From the NCBI GenBank assembly GCA_963676725.1, contig OY781463.1, forward strand, positions 1,178,001-1,242,000: a stretch of 64,000 nt of DNA, written 5' to 3'. The translations under genes and the position numbers were made by a program. The notes under the pieces are model-generated. The model did not search any database. It was not told the origin of the DNA and worked only from the letters and a program-made list of their open reading frames with translations. The DNA comes from G963662905 sp963676725 (GTDB lineage Bacteria; Bacteroidota; Bacteroidia; Bacteroidales; WRLA01). Shown here piece by piece: positions 19,201-28,100 of this stretch. Position 1 is the stretch's first letter. Each line of letters starts with the position of its first letter.

Positions 19201-20505
19201 GGGAAAACCTGGGAAGGGGAGTTTTGTAATAAGCGGAAAAATGGAGAGTTATATTGGGAGAAATCTATTATTTCCCCTATTGAATACAAAGGGAAAATTA
19301 CAAGTTTTGTTGCCGTAAAAACTGATATTACTGAAGAAAAAAGAATAACTAAAGAACTTAATGCCGCGAAAGAAAGAGCCGAAGAAAGCGACCGTTTGAA
19401 ATCTGCTTTTCTTGCAAATATGAGCCACGAAATAAGAACACCGATGAACGGGATTTTAGGTTTTACAAGCCTTTTGCAAGAACCGGATCTTACAGGGGAA
19501 GAACAGGAACAATATATAAATATTATTCAAAAAAGTGGCGATCGTATGCTGAATACGATTAATGATATTATCAATATTTCGAAAATTGAAGCCGGATTGG
19601 AAAAAGTTCAAATTAGTGAGTTTGATATCAATGAGATGCTTCGGGAACTCTATCAGTTTTTCTTGCCTCAATTGAAAACCAAAGGATTGGACTTTTATAT
19701 TAGCGAGCCATTGGAGCCATCAAAGTCCAATATACTGTCAGATCCCGATAAAATTCATTCCATTTTAACGAATCTGATTAAAAATGCCATTAAGTTTACC
19801 TTGTCCGGTTCTATTTCGATTGATTGTTCTTCCCAAGCAAATGGAATTCAAATTGTTGTACAAGATACAGGAATTGGTATTCCGGAAAATAGGCAGAAGG
19901 CTATATTTGAGCGCTTTGTACAAGCTGATCTTGCCGATGCCAGAGCTTTTGAAGGATCGGGCCTAGGATTGGCTATCACAAAATCGTATGTTGAAATGCT
20001 TGGTGGAACAATCCGGATGGAATCGAAAGTTAATGTTGGAAGCGGCTTTTATGTGTCCTTACCTAATTGCAGGGCAATAAATACATCCAAGAATGTTGAA
20101 CAGAGTGTACCGGAAAATCAAAGCCCTTCAGAAATGAAAACGATGAAAATCCTTATTGTGGAAGATGAGCAGGTTTCTTTTGATTTATTGTCGATCGCCC
20201 TGAACAGTTTGTCAAAGGAGATATTGCGTGCCGCTGATGGAGAAGAGGCAGTGCGACTTTTTCAACAAAATCAGGATACCGACCTTGTCTTAATGGATAT
20301 TAAGTTGCCTAAAATAAGTGGTTTGGAAGCTAGCAGACAAATACGAATGCTCGATTCCAAGGTTCTTATTATTGCACAAACTGCTTATGCGCAAATTGGC
20401 GACAAACAGAAAGCCTTGGATGCCGGTTGTAACGACTATATTTCAAAACCAATTGATATAAAGCAACTTAAAGCTATCATTCAACAGCATCTAAATAAGG
20501 ATTGA
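16282..20505 (+). CDS. Hybrid sensor histidine kinase: GAF, seven PAS, HisKA, HATPase, REC
   Basis: 1407 aa, all cytoplasmic. Order: GAF-like domain (about 10-155), seven PAS/PAC units (about 160-290, 290-405, 410-530, 535-650, 655-775, 785-905, 910-1025), HisKA with SHEIRTPMNG (His1049), an HATPase domain with the expected N, G1 and G2 boxes (DTGIGI, GSGLGL), and a C-terminal receiver with phospho-acceptor Asp1339 (LVLMDIKLP). The start is GTG 16282. A TGA in the same frame six codons upstream leaves no room for an ATG, so the GTG assignment is firm. Without membrane segments it probably senses internal redox, ligand or metabolite state through its PAS/GAF domains. The output partner is not in the window. 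Confidence 0.93.
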   Translation: MNSVEYLSKILLANRKINKLFLSENDPQKLIQALCDILAESCGYYFVWIALFNKDRDLLQIAQTGMGKELVGLIEIFKTHSFPEPIVRALDTKELVYTHRSSEKCSLSLGDNEWSTFTMPIQMDGEVLGVACAALPCLNAEEKQQQMHFENIINDIAFALNSIRKESDLKQLIRNSPDGMLAMDAKMNFLDVNPAFCSIFQVNKQDAIGLNAIDAAEKKLSENAIDAVRNAINTLLKKEDIDQFEINFSNKTISISVKSTMFSQHYIATFRDITLAKEREKSIIESEQKYKNLIDSLTDSVFILQDGVIKYVNPELCRLAEMSENELIGHSFALFIAPAQVDKVMELYEMRAKGESVPVRYESVAKSKSGKLIDVQVSLVPVQYEGKPAFQILLKDISEYKNALKELKESEEKSIFLAKSTFEGIVIHKKGVVLDVNDSFLKITGYTKEEALGTNLLSYLRSAKDKARVLQQMIKRSAQPYTVTGTRKNGETFVAELEAKNVKHLGQTVRIVALRDISERDRLQKQFDESERKLKTLMGNLPGMAYTCMFNRRWDMNFMSDGCFDLLGYLPEELVDSKKISFNDVIHPDDRDYVWNTIEKAVNRNRLFELEYRIITKKGVEKWVWEKGKCIDPDGNQFLEGFISDITERKMAEEDIVKFKTISDQALYGSVIVGATGKLVYVNDYFAQIHGYTPNELIGKHYSVSHSKEQFVDLEKIIDHVVRIGQIESIEIGHKKKNGDEFPMLMSITSMQNKQNGQKYIAATAFDLTESKKAEAKLKKESDFSRKIIDLSPAFIIMLDNEQKIVSMNQAMLKILGYSKQEVVGRDYLNMFIPNDEADLIRNDISKGTVLSDLTVRRNHVLKKDGNKIFVEWYGAPMKNEKQEVEAFLGIGIDITERNIHEHKIKKLQQAIESSKACIVITDTKGNIEYANPYFTNSTGYIPDEYLGQNPRILKTDMHDDEYYANLWNTILSGKTWEGEFCNKRKNGELYWEKSIISPIEYKGKITSFVAVKTDITEEKRITKELNAAKERAEESDRLKSAFLANMSHEIRTPMNGILGFTSLLQEPDLTGEEQEQYINIIQKSGDRMLNTINDIINISKIEAGLEKVQISEFDINEMLRELYQFFLPQLKTKGLDFYISEPLEPSKSNILSDPDKIHSILTNLIKNAIKFTLSGSISIDCSSQANGIQIVVQDTGIGIPENRQKAIFERFVQADLADARAFEGSGLGLAITKSYVEMLGGTIRMESKVNVGSGFYVSLPNCRAINTSKNVEQSVPENQSPSEMKTMKILIVEDEQVSFDLLSIALNSLSKEILRAADGEEAVRLFQQNQDTDLVLMDIKLPKISGLEASRQIRMLDSKVLIIAQTAYAQIGDKQKALDAGCNDYISKPIDIKQLKAIIQQHLNKD

Positions 20506-20524
20506 TAATTTTTTTCGATAGAAG

Positions 20525-20558
20525 TTGTCGGAGAAAATGGGGATGATTTTTATCTTTG
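20525..20558 (+). promoter_or_regulatory. Candidate promoter of aroQ
   Basis: An exact -7 element TATCTTTG lies at 20551-20558. TTGT at 20525-20528 is a weak -33 box with a 22-nt spacer. Transcription would start about 8 nt before the aroQ ATG, giving an almost leaderless mRNA. Confidence 0.45.
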
Positions 20559-20572
20559 CAAAAAGCCTGAAA

Positions 20573-20992
20573 ATGAAAATACTTATAATTAATGGTGCTA
20601 ACCTGAACCTGCTAGGAAAGCGCGAACCGCATATTTACGGCACAACAAATTTTGAAAGTGTTCTTAAAAAATTGCGCCTACATTATCCGGAACATGGTTT
20701 TTCTTTTGTTCAAAGCAATATTGAAGGGGAAATTGTGGATTTTCTGCAAAAAGCCGATTTCGAATTTCAGGCGGTCGTTTTAAATCCCGGAGGATATACC
20801 CATACTTCTGTGGTAATTGCAGATGCCGTTAGGGCAATAAGTATCCCTGTTGTTGAGGTTCATATTTCAAATATTTTTCAACGCGAGGATTTTAGGGCTC
20901 GATCCATTACTGCTGCTGCTGCTATTGGCTGCATTACAGGCTTTGGGGTGAATGGTTATGATTTGGCTGTGCGGGCTTTGATGAGCAATTGA
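20573..20992 (+). CDS. aroQ: 3-dehydroquinate dehydratase, type II
   Basis: 139 aa. ATG 20573 is chosen because the family begins with MKILIINGxNLN; an upstream TTG at 20525 would add an unrelated tail. Signature residues are visible: NGANLNLLGKREPHIYG, the NPGGYTHTSVVIADAV strand, and VHISNIFQREDFR with the catalytic-site histidine. It converts 3-dehydroquinate to 3-dehydroshikimate in the shikimate pathway as a cytoplasmic dodecamer. Its 3' end overlaps the convergent glycosyltransferase gene by 59 nt. Confidence 0.95.
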   Translation: MKILIINGANLNLLGKREPHIYGTTNFESVLKKLRLHYPEHGFSFVQSNIEGEIVDFLQKADFEFQAVVLNPGGYTHTSVVIADAVRAISIPVVEVHISNIFQREDFRARSITAAAAIGCITGFGVNGYDLAVRALMSN

Positions 20993-22022
20993 GTTTTTCG
21001 GGATCGAGTTCGCTAAATTTATTTTTCATACGAAAATAATGGGCGCCCACAATATTGCCCTGATATATGCAGTCTACAATATTTTGCTCTAGTTTTTTGC
21101 GCTTTCGTTGTGTTGTGGGCATGCTTTTATAATAGCTGATATGCGCCCTAACTACTGCCCAGAAATTTTTAAAACCACCGTCAATAAGAAATTTAAAGGC
21201 TGCAATACCATCCAACACAAGGCGGGCAAAGACTACTTTTTTTAATTCTTTCGAGGGCAAATTTTTATACAACATGATGTTATTGTTGCGAATATTCAGA
21301 TAGGTTTTTCGCCAGCTGCTCTTTGGCAGGGTGCCGCCACCGATATGGTAGATGTGGGAGGCGCCGCAATACATGATTTTATAGCCGATATTTTTTAAAC
21401 GCCAGCAAAAATCAATTTCTTCCATATGAGCAAAGAAATCCTCATCAAAACCTCCTACCCGATGAAACACCTCTGCGCGAACAAACATACATGCGCCCGA
21501 AGCCCAAAAAACAGGGCAATTGTCATCGTATTGGCCTTTGTCTTTTTCCATCGATTGAAAAATGCGCCCACGACAAAATGGATAGCCGAATTTATCAATA
21601 AATCCACCCCCTGCACCGGCATATTCAAAGCTGTCTTTCTGATAGTAAGAAAGGATTTTTGGTTGGCAAGCAGCAATCTCCTGATCAGAATCCATTAGTT
21701 CAATTACAGGCTGAACCCAGTTTTCTGTTACCTCAATATCAGAATTTAAAAGCACATAATACTCCGCATCAACTTTTTGTAAGGCAAGATTGTAGCCTTT
21801 GGCATATCCTCCATTATCGCTATTGGAAATGATGCGAACTTCAGGGAAATGCTCTTTTAAAAATACAATACTATCGTCTGTTGAAGCATTATCGGCCACA
21901 ATAACTTCTGCATCTTTTTTGCTGTGTTCAAGTACTGATGGCAGAAACTTTTCTAAGAATTCCCTGCCATTCCAGTTTAGGATAACAATAGCGGTTCTAT
22001 GTGTGTTTTTTTCTTGGGGCAT
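20934..22022 (-). CDS. GT2 family glycosyltransferase
   Basis: 362 aa with an N-terminal GT-A domain: AIVILNWNGREFLEKFLPS, VIVADNASTDDS, and the DxD-equivalent LLNSDIEV. The central motif GGFDEDFFAHMEEIDFCWRL is typical of rhamnosyl or cell-wall GT2 enzymes. No membrane helices are evident. A -7 element (TACATTTG on the minus strand) is at 22063-22070. The C-terminal tail crosses into the aroQ gene on the other strand by 59 nt. The acceptor is unknown; the family builds O-antigen, exopolysaccharide or cell-wall sugars. Confidence 0.9.
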   Translation of the reverse strand: MPQEKNTHRTAIVILNWNGREFLEKFLPSVLEHSKKDAEVIVADNASTDDSIVFLKEHFPEVRIISNSDNGGYAKGYNLALQKVDAEYYVLLNSDIEVTENWVQPVIELMDSDQEIAACQPKILSYYQKDSFEYAGAGGGFIDKFGYPFCRGRIFQSMEKDKGQYDDNCPVFWASGACMFVRAEVFHRVGGFDEDFFAHMEEIDFCWRLKNIGYKIMYCGASHIYHIGGGTLPKSSWRKTYLNIRNNNIMLYKNLPSKELKKVVFARLVLDGIAAFKFLIDGGFKNFWAVVRAHISYYKSMPTTQRKRKKLEQNIVDCIYQGNIVGAHYFRMKNKFSELDPEKLNCSSKPAQPNHNHSPQSL

Positions 22023-22153
22023 AGGTCAATACTGCGTCGGTAAAATATGAATAAATGCGCCGCAAATGTACGCTTTTAATGTTCGCTCCTGTCTTCATTT
22101 TATGGTGAAAAACAATAGTGGCCGAACAAATTTTTTATCTAGAACAAAGACGG

Positions 22154-23671
22154 TTAATACGGATTATTGTAATATTCCCCTGATTTCCCCCCATAACGGT
22201 CGCCACCGAAATTAGTTGGGGTTTCAAAGGTATTCCGTTGCAACATGGTTTGCCATTGTGGGTTATTGATTTCGCCTTGTGCATCGGAATGCAATAGCTC
22301 ATATGATGTGCCGGCAAGGTGTGGGTTGTAAAATACAAATTTCTTGTCGCGTTGATTTCCTAATTGGTAGTAATGCCAAATTTGATAAGGTACATTTCCA
22401 CCTTCGGTAACATTTCCTTGCACGGGATTTAGGTTCATATCTGAATTTCCTGCATCAAACGGACGGTCGGTAATGGTGTTTGGTGGCCCGTATTTTAAAT
22501 ATACACGACCCATATCGGTAGCAAAGCCCGGATGTCCTGTTGTAGCAAAAAGTTTATCGGCATCCCGCAATTGGATTTTATATTCGTTCCATGCTTTTTG
22601 AGGGTTAGTATAATCGCGTTCTGTCCAGAAATGATAGAAAAAACGCTGTAATGTTTTTAAGTCGGTGTTTTTTGCCTGATACGCGATAAAGTCCTTTTCG
22701 GCATTGGAAGCAATAGGCCAGATGCTATGAACATAGTATACTAAGGTGTCTTGGTTTTTAAACTCCTGAACAAAAGCGTTTTCCACGCCCTCTGCCAGAT
22801 ATGCTTCAAAATCAAGTTTTTGACCGGGCTTGCTTCTTTGGAAAAAGATGCTGTTTAGTCCAATAAGTTCATTTTTTTGATCACGTGCTTCTAAGATTAG
22901 GTAATAATTTCCGGAAGCAAGTTCTGAGATGTCAAAATGATTGAAAACAACGCTCACAGGCTTTGCATCCATACGCTTCATTATATGGTATTTGTCAAGC
23001 TTTTTTGCGGTTTCATAGGTCTGTATGTATGCTTTCAAAAGATATTTTGCATTTTCGCCAACCTTTTCATTTGTATTATAGACCTCTGCATAATACGTGA
23101 GCAGACTGTCTTGCGCCCCATAAAAGCCAAAGATTTTTGGTACCAGATCAATGCCACTTTTCGATAAAATATTTGGCTCTGTGGTTTTTGAATGGGATTC
23201 GATGAGTTCGATGCCGCTTATTGCAACATCCTTTTTATTATAATGGATCGAGAAGCTCTCTTCATATTCCGATTTTGTATCCGGAAAAGCTGCATCAGCA
23301 AGACTGAGTTTTAATGTATAATCACCAATGGGCAAACTAAATCGCTGTTGATCTAAAAAATTAAAATCAATACTTGATGTGTCTTCACGCTCGGGACTAT
23401 TCAGGCGAATTGTGCTATAATCTGCTACCTTTCCATTTTTTTCAAAAATAATTGTCAGATTAATGGCTCCTTGGTATTTCCCGTTTTCATTTTTGAGCCA
23501 TTTTACAGAATTGCCCACAACCGAAGTATAGGTTTCCACATAGGGGCCTTGTTCGGGAGAATAGAAGGTCGTATAATAAAAATCAACCCCAACATTCTGA
23601 GCCTGAGCTTGTGGTTGAGCAACCATAAGCAAGAGTATTGTGCTGAACACTAATGTAAATATTCTTTTCAT
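22154..23671 (-). CDS. GWxTD-domain secreted protein
   Basis: 505 aa from ATG 23671, giving the signal peptide MKRIFTLVFSTILLLMVAQP. The frame stays open upstream through the antisense of the tRNA, but that extension is spurious. The C-terminal part holds the GWxTD-family signature: FYHFWTERDYTNP, a later GHPGFATDMGRVYLKYGPP (GFATD in place of GWxTD), then QIWHYY and KFVFYNP. The N-terminal part is beta-rich and resembles the extracellular repeats found in this family. The function of GWxTD proteins is not established. A -7 element TACCTTTG (minus) lies at 23698-23705, about 27 nt before the start. Confidence 0.88.
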   Translation of the reverse strand: MKRIFTLVFSTILLLMVAQPQAQAQNVGVDFYYTTFYSPEQGPYVETYTSVVGNSVKWLKNENGKYQGAINLTIIFEKNGKVADYSTIRLNSPEREDTSSIDFNFLDQQRFSLPIGDYTLKLSLADAAFPDTKSEYEESFSIHYNKKDVAISGIELIESHSKTTEPNILSKSGIDLVPKIFGFYGAQDSLLTYYAEVYNTNEKVGENAKYLLKAYIQTYETAKKLDKYHIMKRMDAKPVSVVFNHFDISELASGNYYLILEARDQKNELIGLNSIFFQRSKPGQKLDFEAYLAEGVENAFVQEFKNQDTLVYYVHSIWPIASNAEKDFIAYQAKNTDLKTLQRFFYHFWTERDYTNPQKAWNEYKIQLRDADKLFATTGHPGFATDMGRVYLKYGPPNTITDRPFDAGNSDMNLNPVQGNVTEGGNVPYQIWHYYQLGNQRDKKFVFYNPHLAGTSYELLHSDAQGEINNPQWQTMLQRNTFETPTNFGGDRYGGKSGEYYNNPY

Positions 23672-23801
23672 AATGTGTGTTTTTCGCATTGAACATTCAA
23701 AGGTACAAAAATTCTTTAATGAACTAATTTTTTTAATTTGTTGAAACTTAGAACCATCACCTAACTTAAGGCTTCTGATGCAAAAAAAAATCAGGCAAAA
23801 G

Positions 23802-23831
23802 TTTGCACAGTCCAAAAAAATTGTACTTTTG
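23802..23831 (+). promoter_or_regulatory. Promoter of tRNA-Ser
   Basis: TTTG at 23802-23805, an 18-nt spacer, and TACTTTTG at 23824-23831 match the Bacteroidetes primary-sigma consensus TTTG-N19-TAnnTTTG. The tRNA begins 4 nt after the -7 element, so the primary transcript has little or no 5' leader. Confidence 0.85.
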
Positions 23832-23835
23832 CAGC

Positions 23836-23920
23836 GGAGAAATGGCAGAGTGGTCGAATGCGGCGGTCTTGAAAACCGTTGAGGGTCACACCTCCGGGGG
23901 TTCGAATCCCTCTTTCTCCG
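23836..23920 (+). tRNA. tRNA-Ser(UGA)
   Basis: 85 nt. The acceptor stem GGAGAAA (23836-23842) pairs with TTTCTCC (23913-23919) and the discriminator is G. The anticodon loop CTTGAAA carries TGA at 23870-23872, reading UCA. A long variable arm (TTGAGGGTCACACCTCC region) is typical of serine tRNAs, and the T loop GGTTCGAATCC is intact. CCA is not encoded. Bounded by a consensus promoter and a terminator, it is a single-gene transcript. Confidence 0.97.
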
Positions 23921-23930
23921 CAAAAATAAA

Positions 23931-23959
23931 GGGATGTCAGCAATGGCATCTCTTTTTTT
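23931..23959 (+). terminator. Terminator after tRNA-Ser
   Basis: Stem GGGATGTC (23931-23938) / GGCATCTC (23945-23952) with two G-U pairs, a 6-nt loop, and seven T at 23953-23959. Confidence 0.85.
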
Positions 23960-24709
23960 GTTTTAAAGACTGTTTTTTTTACATATTCCCCTGCTTTTAA
24001 TCTACTGCTTGCGCCTGAATCCCAAACTAAATGCTCTTGGTTCTTAATTTTTTAGTCCCTTTTAAAGAATATTTGCTGAGCTCCATATGGAGAATAGAAT
24101 TCGTTGCTTTTAATCCAATTTCACTTTCTGCTTCTGAGTTGAAACATCTGTTTGATATTCTAACTCATGCTGGGGTATTGCTACCTAAATAGTTAAATTC
24201 TTGTAATTCAACTTAATAACTACAAATATTGATATTGAACAAGGAGCTTTTTGTCTTCACGTGAAGTAAATGATAAAATGATTGTTGATGCTTAGTTGAT
24301 GGCGTTGGCGTATTAGAAATATGCTGAAATCAGTGATTTTTTTGTTAAAAAAATTGAATGACACTAAAAATAATGTATATTTGAGAGAGTAAACGATTAA
24401 ATTTGGGTTGGTTGTTAGAAATGGGGTAGAGAGTGCTTTATTTTATGATAACGGCCAGTATTAATATTTGAAGAAGGTTCAGTTATATTCCCAAAAGGGG
24501 TCTATTCGATGAGTGAATTTCATCCAAAGCTCATTTAGATGATGAAATATAATTGAAGCAAAAGAGACTTTTATTGCAAAGCCAGGTTTATTGAAATTTG
24601 GAATGTATCGCTTGGTAAAATATTTTTTGCATTTTTGCAATAGCTTATTAGTGAATGATTTAAGCCTGAATTTTTGTTAACTATTTTTTTGCGTTAAAAA
24701 AATTAATTA
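23960..24709. other. 750-nt intergenic region with long leader of the sensor cluster
   Basis: No credible ORF. It contains a candidate promoter: ATTG at 24353-24356, a 19-nt spacer, and an exact -7 element TATATTTG at 24376-24383. If used, the mRNA has a 5' leader of about 320 nt before ATG 24710. I see no recognised riboswitch in it. Confidence 0.5.
24353..24383 (+). promoter_or_regulatory. Candidate promoter of the 24.7-34 kb sensory cluster
   Basis: ATTG (24353-24356), N19, TATATTTG (24376-24383). The -7 element is exact and the -33 box is one mismatch from TTTG. Confidence 0.6.
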
Positions 24710-27700
24710 ATGAAAGAAGCCTACGAAGAAAAGAAATCTAAACAACAAGCTGCGGAAGAGTTGGGCGATAAACAACCGGTATATTATGTAGCTATTGGTG
24801 CATCGGCAGGAGGACTAGAGGCAATTGATGCTTTTTTTTCAAATATGCCAACTTCCAGTGGATTGGCTTTTGTTGTTGTTCAGCACCTTTCGCCAGATTA
24901 TAAGAGCCTCATGGTTGAGTTGCTGTCAAAAAAAACAGTCATGCCGGTTCATCGAGCCGAAGATAATATGTTGGTCCTGCCAAACCATGTGTATTTAATA
25001 CCTCCCAAGAAAAACCTTACTATTTTTCATGGTAAATTATTTCTTGGTGAGCAGGATCATTCCAAAGGAGTAAATCTTCCGATTGATGTATTTTTTAAAT
25101 CCCTTGCCGAAGATCAGGCCGAAAAAACGATAGCGATTATTCTTTCGGGAACCGGTAGCGATGGTACGCGTGGCTTGCGTTTTATAAAAGAATATTCGGG
25201 TATGATCATGGTGCAAAAGGAAGATACAGCGAAATTTGATGGGATGCCACGAGCAGCTATTTCAACCGGATTGGCCGATTATATACTTCCTCCCGATGAA
25301 ATGCCCAAGCAGCTTATTTCTTTTATAAAGCATCCTTATGCAGCAAATATATTAGCGTCAAATTCGCTTATCAAAGACGAGGAAGGTTTAACCCGTATTT
25401 TTTCACTGCTTCGAGAAAAGTGTAAAGTAGATTTTACATTTTATAAGCCAAGTACCATTACCCGACGCATTGAGCGCCGTATGGCCATAAACCAAACAGA
25501 GGGTATTAAAGAATATGCCCGTCAGCTTGTGAAAAATCCCGGCGAAATTGTTGCTCTATATAGAGAATTATTGATTGGGGTTACGAGTTTTTTTAGGGAT
25601 CAGGAAGCTTTTAATTTGCTTCAGGAAAAGTATTTGCCTTCTATATTTAATGATTCGGAACGCAGGGGGCTTAGGTTTTGGGTGGCCGGCTGCTCTACAG
25701 GAGAGGAAGCATACAGCCTGGCAATTATTGCCCGTGAGTGCATGGAAGCAATGGGCAAAAGCTTCGATATCAAAATCTTTGCCACTGATATTGATCGTGA
25801 TGCTATACACTACGCTGCCACAGGTATTTATCCCGAAAGTGTTGCCGCTGATTTATCGCCACGGCTCCTATCAAAATATTTTTTTAAAAAAGACGACAAC
25901 TATCAAATCTCAAGGAGTATTCGAGAGATGGTTGTGTTTGCGCAGCATAATATCATCAAAGATCCTCCTTTTACCAATGTATCCTTGTTGAGTTGTCGAA
26001 ACCTTTTAATTTATCTTCAGCCTGTGCTGCAAAAAAAAGTGTTTGAGTTTTTTAATTTCTCACTCAATCAAAATGGCATTTTAATGCTAGGAACCAGCGA
26101 ATCGACAGGTGAGATGAGTGATTTTTTTGAGCCTTTGGATACGAAATATAAAATTTATCGTTCCAAAGGATTATCAAAACCGATCTCCGACACAACGCAC
26201 TTGCTCAATGTTACGGATACCCGCAGTCGTGGGATTCGAGAGCAATATGCAGGGCTTAGAAGAGGGCTTCGTGCTTCGGAAGAAGAGCGGGTGCTTGAAC
26301 GCTTTCTTCAATCAGTTGCCAAGGAATACCTGCCTATTTCAATGATTGTGAATGAGCATATGGAGGTTATTCACACTGTCGGAGACCCGAATCAATATTT
26401 TAAATTGCCTACAGGGAAATTGGTGAATGATGTATCTAAAATGGCCATCAAAGAACTGTCGGTGCCTCTAAGTACCGGCATTCAAAAGGTTTTTAGAACC
26501 AATCAGGAAGTACGTATTTCCAATATTCGACTGCGTTCTGTTGCAAACGATACTTATGTCGATCTGCGCATTATGCCAATCAAGCAGAAAAAAGGGAGTG
26601 ATGACTTGGCGGTTGTTATTATTGGAGAAAATAAAAAGATTGATATTTTGGATAAATCCCAAAGCATTCAATCCTATGATTTATCAAAAGAAGCCGAAGA
26701 TCATCTTCACAATTTGGAGCAGGATTTACAGTTTACTCGCGAAAATTTGCAAGCAACCATTGAAGAATTGGAAACATCAAATGAAGAACTTCAGGCCACA
26801 AACGAAGAATTGTTGGCTAGTAATGAAGAATTACAATCTACAAATGAGGAGTTGCAATCCACTAACGAGGAGCTTTTTACTGTAAACGCTGAATATCAAA
26901 GCAAAATTATTGAGCTTACCGAATTATACAACGATTTAGAAAATATCTTAAGTATTACTCAAATCAGCCTGATTCTTCTGGATGAAAATCTTGAAATAAA
27001 AAGATACTCTCCCAATATCACCAAAATCTTTAGTTTGCTGAGCAATGATATAGGCAGGCCAATAACCCATATTTCCCACAATATTATCGACCTCGATCCT
27101 GTTAAAATTCTGAATCGGGTGCAATCCAGCAATATTTCGTCTGAAAATGAAATTCGAACACTAGATGGACGAATCTATCTGATGCGCGTTGAACCTTATG
27201 TTATTGGCCCAAGAGTATATTCAGGAATCGTGGTTTCCTTTGTGGATATTTCAGAACTAAAAACGTCAAAATCGCACCTAAAAACTTCAGAAATTAGGTT
27301 TTCTAATTTGTTTGAAACTATGGATTTAGGCGTGGTTTATCAGGATGCTGAAGGTGCAATTATTTCAGCTAATCCTGCAGCGGTTAATATTCTCGGACTG
27401 TCTGTTGAGCAAATGCAAGGGAAAAAATCAGTGGATAAGCATTGGAGATCTGTGCGGGAGGATGGTTTGCCATTTCCCGGTGAAGAACACCCTGCTATGA
27501 TTGCACTAAAAACGGGAAAGAAAGTAAAAGGGGTTATTATGGGTGTATACAACCCTCTGAAAAATGATACCACATGGATTAATATTACTGCAGTGCCCAG
27601 GTTTAAGGACGAGGAGGAAACACCATTTCAAGTATATGCTACTTTTCAAGATATTACAGATCAAAAAAAGGCACAGTTGGAGCTTAAAAAAAATGAGGAG

Positions 27701-28051
27701 CAATACAGCCTGCTTTTTAGCGAAATTAACAGTGGAATTGCCTTACATCAAATGATTTTCGATGATAGTGGTAAGCCTGTTGATTATAAGTTTCTAAAAG
27801 TGAACGCTTCATTTGAAATGCAAACAGGGCTTAAAGCTGAGGATATTATAGGAAAAACTGTACTCGAGATAATACCAAACATAGAATATCAGTGGATACA
27901 GCGTTATGGGGAGCTTGTGCTCACAGGAAAACCCATAAGTTTTACCCAATACAGCAAAGAGTTTTCAAAATATTTTGAGGTAAGAGGCATTAGCCTATCA
28001 AATGGACAGTTTGCGGTGATATTTCACGATATTACTGACTATAAAAAGTAA
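24710..28051 (+). CDS. CheB-CheR fusion with coiled coil and PAS domains
   Basis: 1113 aa. Residues about 25-210 form a CheB-type methylesterase with the full triad: Ser32 (IGASAGG), His59 (QHLSPDYKS) and Asp151 (SGTGSDGTRG). Residues about 225-490 form a CheR methyltransferase with GVTSFFRD, the SAM-binding VAGCSTGEEAYSLA, and LLSCRNLLIYL. A long coiled coil follows (repeated E-ELQ-x-TNEEL units, about 665-740), then three PAS-like domains to the C-terminus. There is no receiver domain to gate CheB and no kinase domain. No chemotaxis receptor or cheA gene is nearby, so the methylation target is unknown. Fusions of this type usually precede PAS kinases, as here: the next gene starts 49 nt later. 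Confidence 0.93.
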   Translation: MKEAYEEKKSKQQAAEELGDKQPVYYVAIGASAGGLEAIDAFFSNMPTSSGLAFVVVQHLSPDYKSLMVELLSKKTVMPVHRAEDNMLVLPNHVYLIPPKKNLTIFHGKLFLGEQDHSKGVNLPIDVFFKSLAEDQAEKTIAIILSGTGSDGTRGLRFIKEYSGMIMVQKEDTAKFDGMPRAAISTGLADYILPPDEMPKQLISFIKHPYAANILASNSLIKDEEGLTRIFSLLREKCKVDFTFYKPSTITRRIERRMAINQTEGIKEYARQLVKNPGEIVALYRELLIGVTSFFRDQEAFNLLQEKYLPSIFNDSERRGLRFWVAGCSTGEEAYSLAIIARECMEAMGKSFDIKIFATDIDRDAIHYAATGIYPESVAADLSPRLLSKYFFKKDDNYQISRSIREMVVFAQHNIIKDPPFTNVSLLSCRNLLIYLQPVLQKKVFEFFNFSLNQNGILMLGTSESTGEMSDFFEPLDTKYKIYRSKGLSKPISDTTHLLNVTDTRSRGIREQYAGLRRGLRASEEERVLERFLQSVAKEYLPISMIVNEHMEVIHTVGDPNQYFKLPTGKLVNDVSKMAIKELSVPLSTGIQKVFRTNQEVRISNIRLRSVANDTYVDLRIMPIKQKKGSDDLAVVIIGENKKIDILDKSQSIQSYDLSKEAEDHLHNLEQDLQFTRENLQATIEELETSNEELQATNEELLASNEELQSTNEELQSTNEELFTVNAEYQSKIIELTELYNDLENILSITQISLILLDENLEIKRYSPNITKIFSLLSNDIGRPITHISHNIIDLDPVKILNRVQSSNISSENEIRTLDGRIYLMRVEPYVIGPRVYSGIVVSFVDISELKTSKSHLKTSEIRFSNLFETMDLGVVYQDAEGAIISANPAAVNILGLSVEQMQGKKSVDKHWRSVREDGLPFPGEEHPAMIALKTGKKVKGVIMGVYNPLKNDTTWINITAVPRFKDEEETPFQVYATFQDITDQKKAQLELKKNEEQYSLLFSEINSGIALHQMIFDDSGKPVDYKFLKVNASFEMQTGLKAEDIIGKTVLEIIPNIEYQWIQRYGELVLTGKPISFTQYSKEFSKYFEVRGISLSNGQFAVIFHDITDYKK

Positions 28052-28100
28052 GAGAAATGCAGGAATTTTCATTGATGAATACGATAAAAAGATTTGGAAA

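Noticed and set aside
23672..23923. N-terminal extension of the GWxTD protein frame through the tRNA-Ser gene on the opposite strand
   Set aside because: It encodes an Arg-rich tail that is the antisense of a tRNA and would remove the signal peptide starting at 23671.
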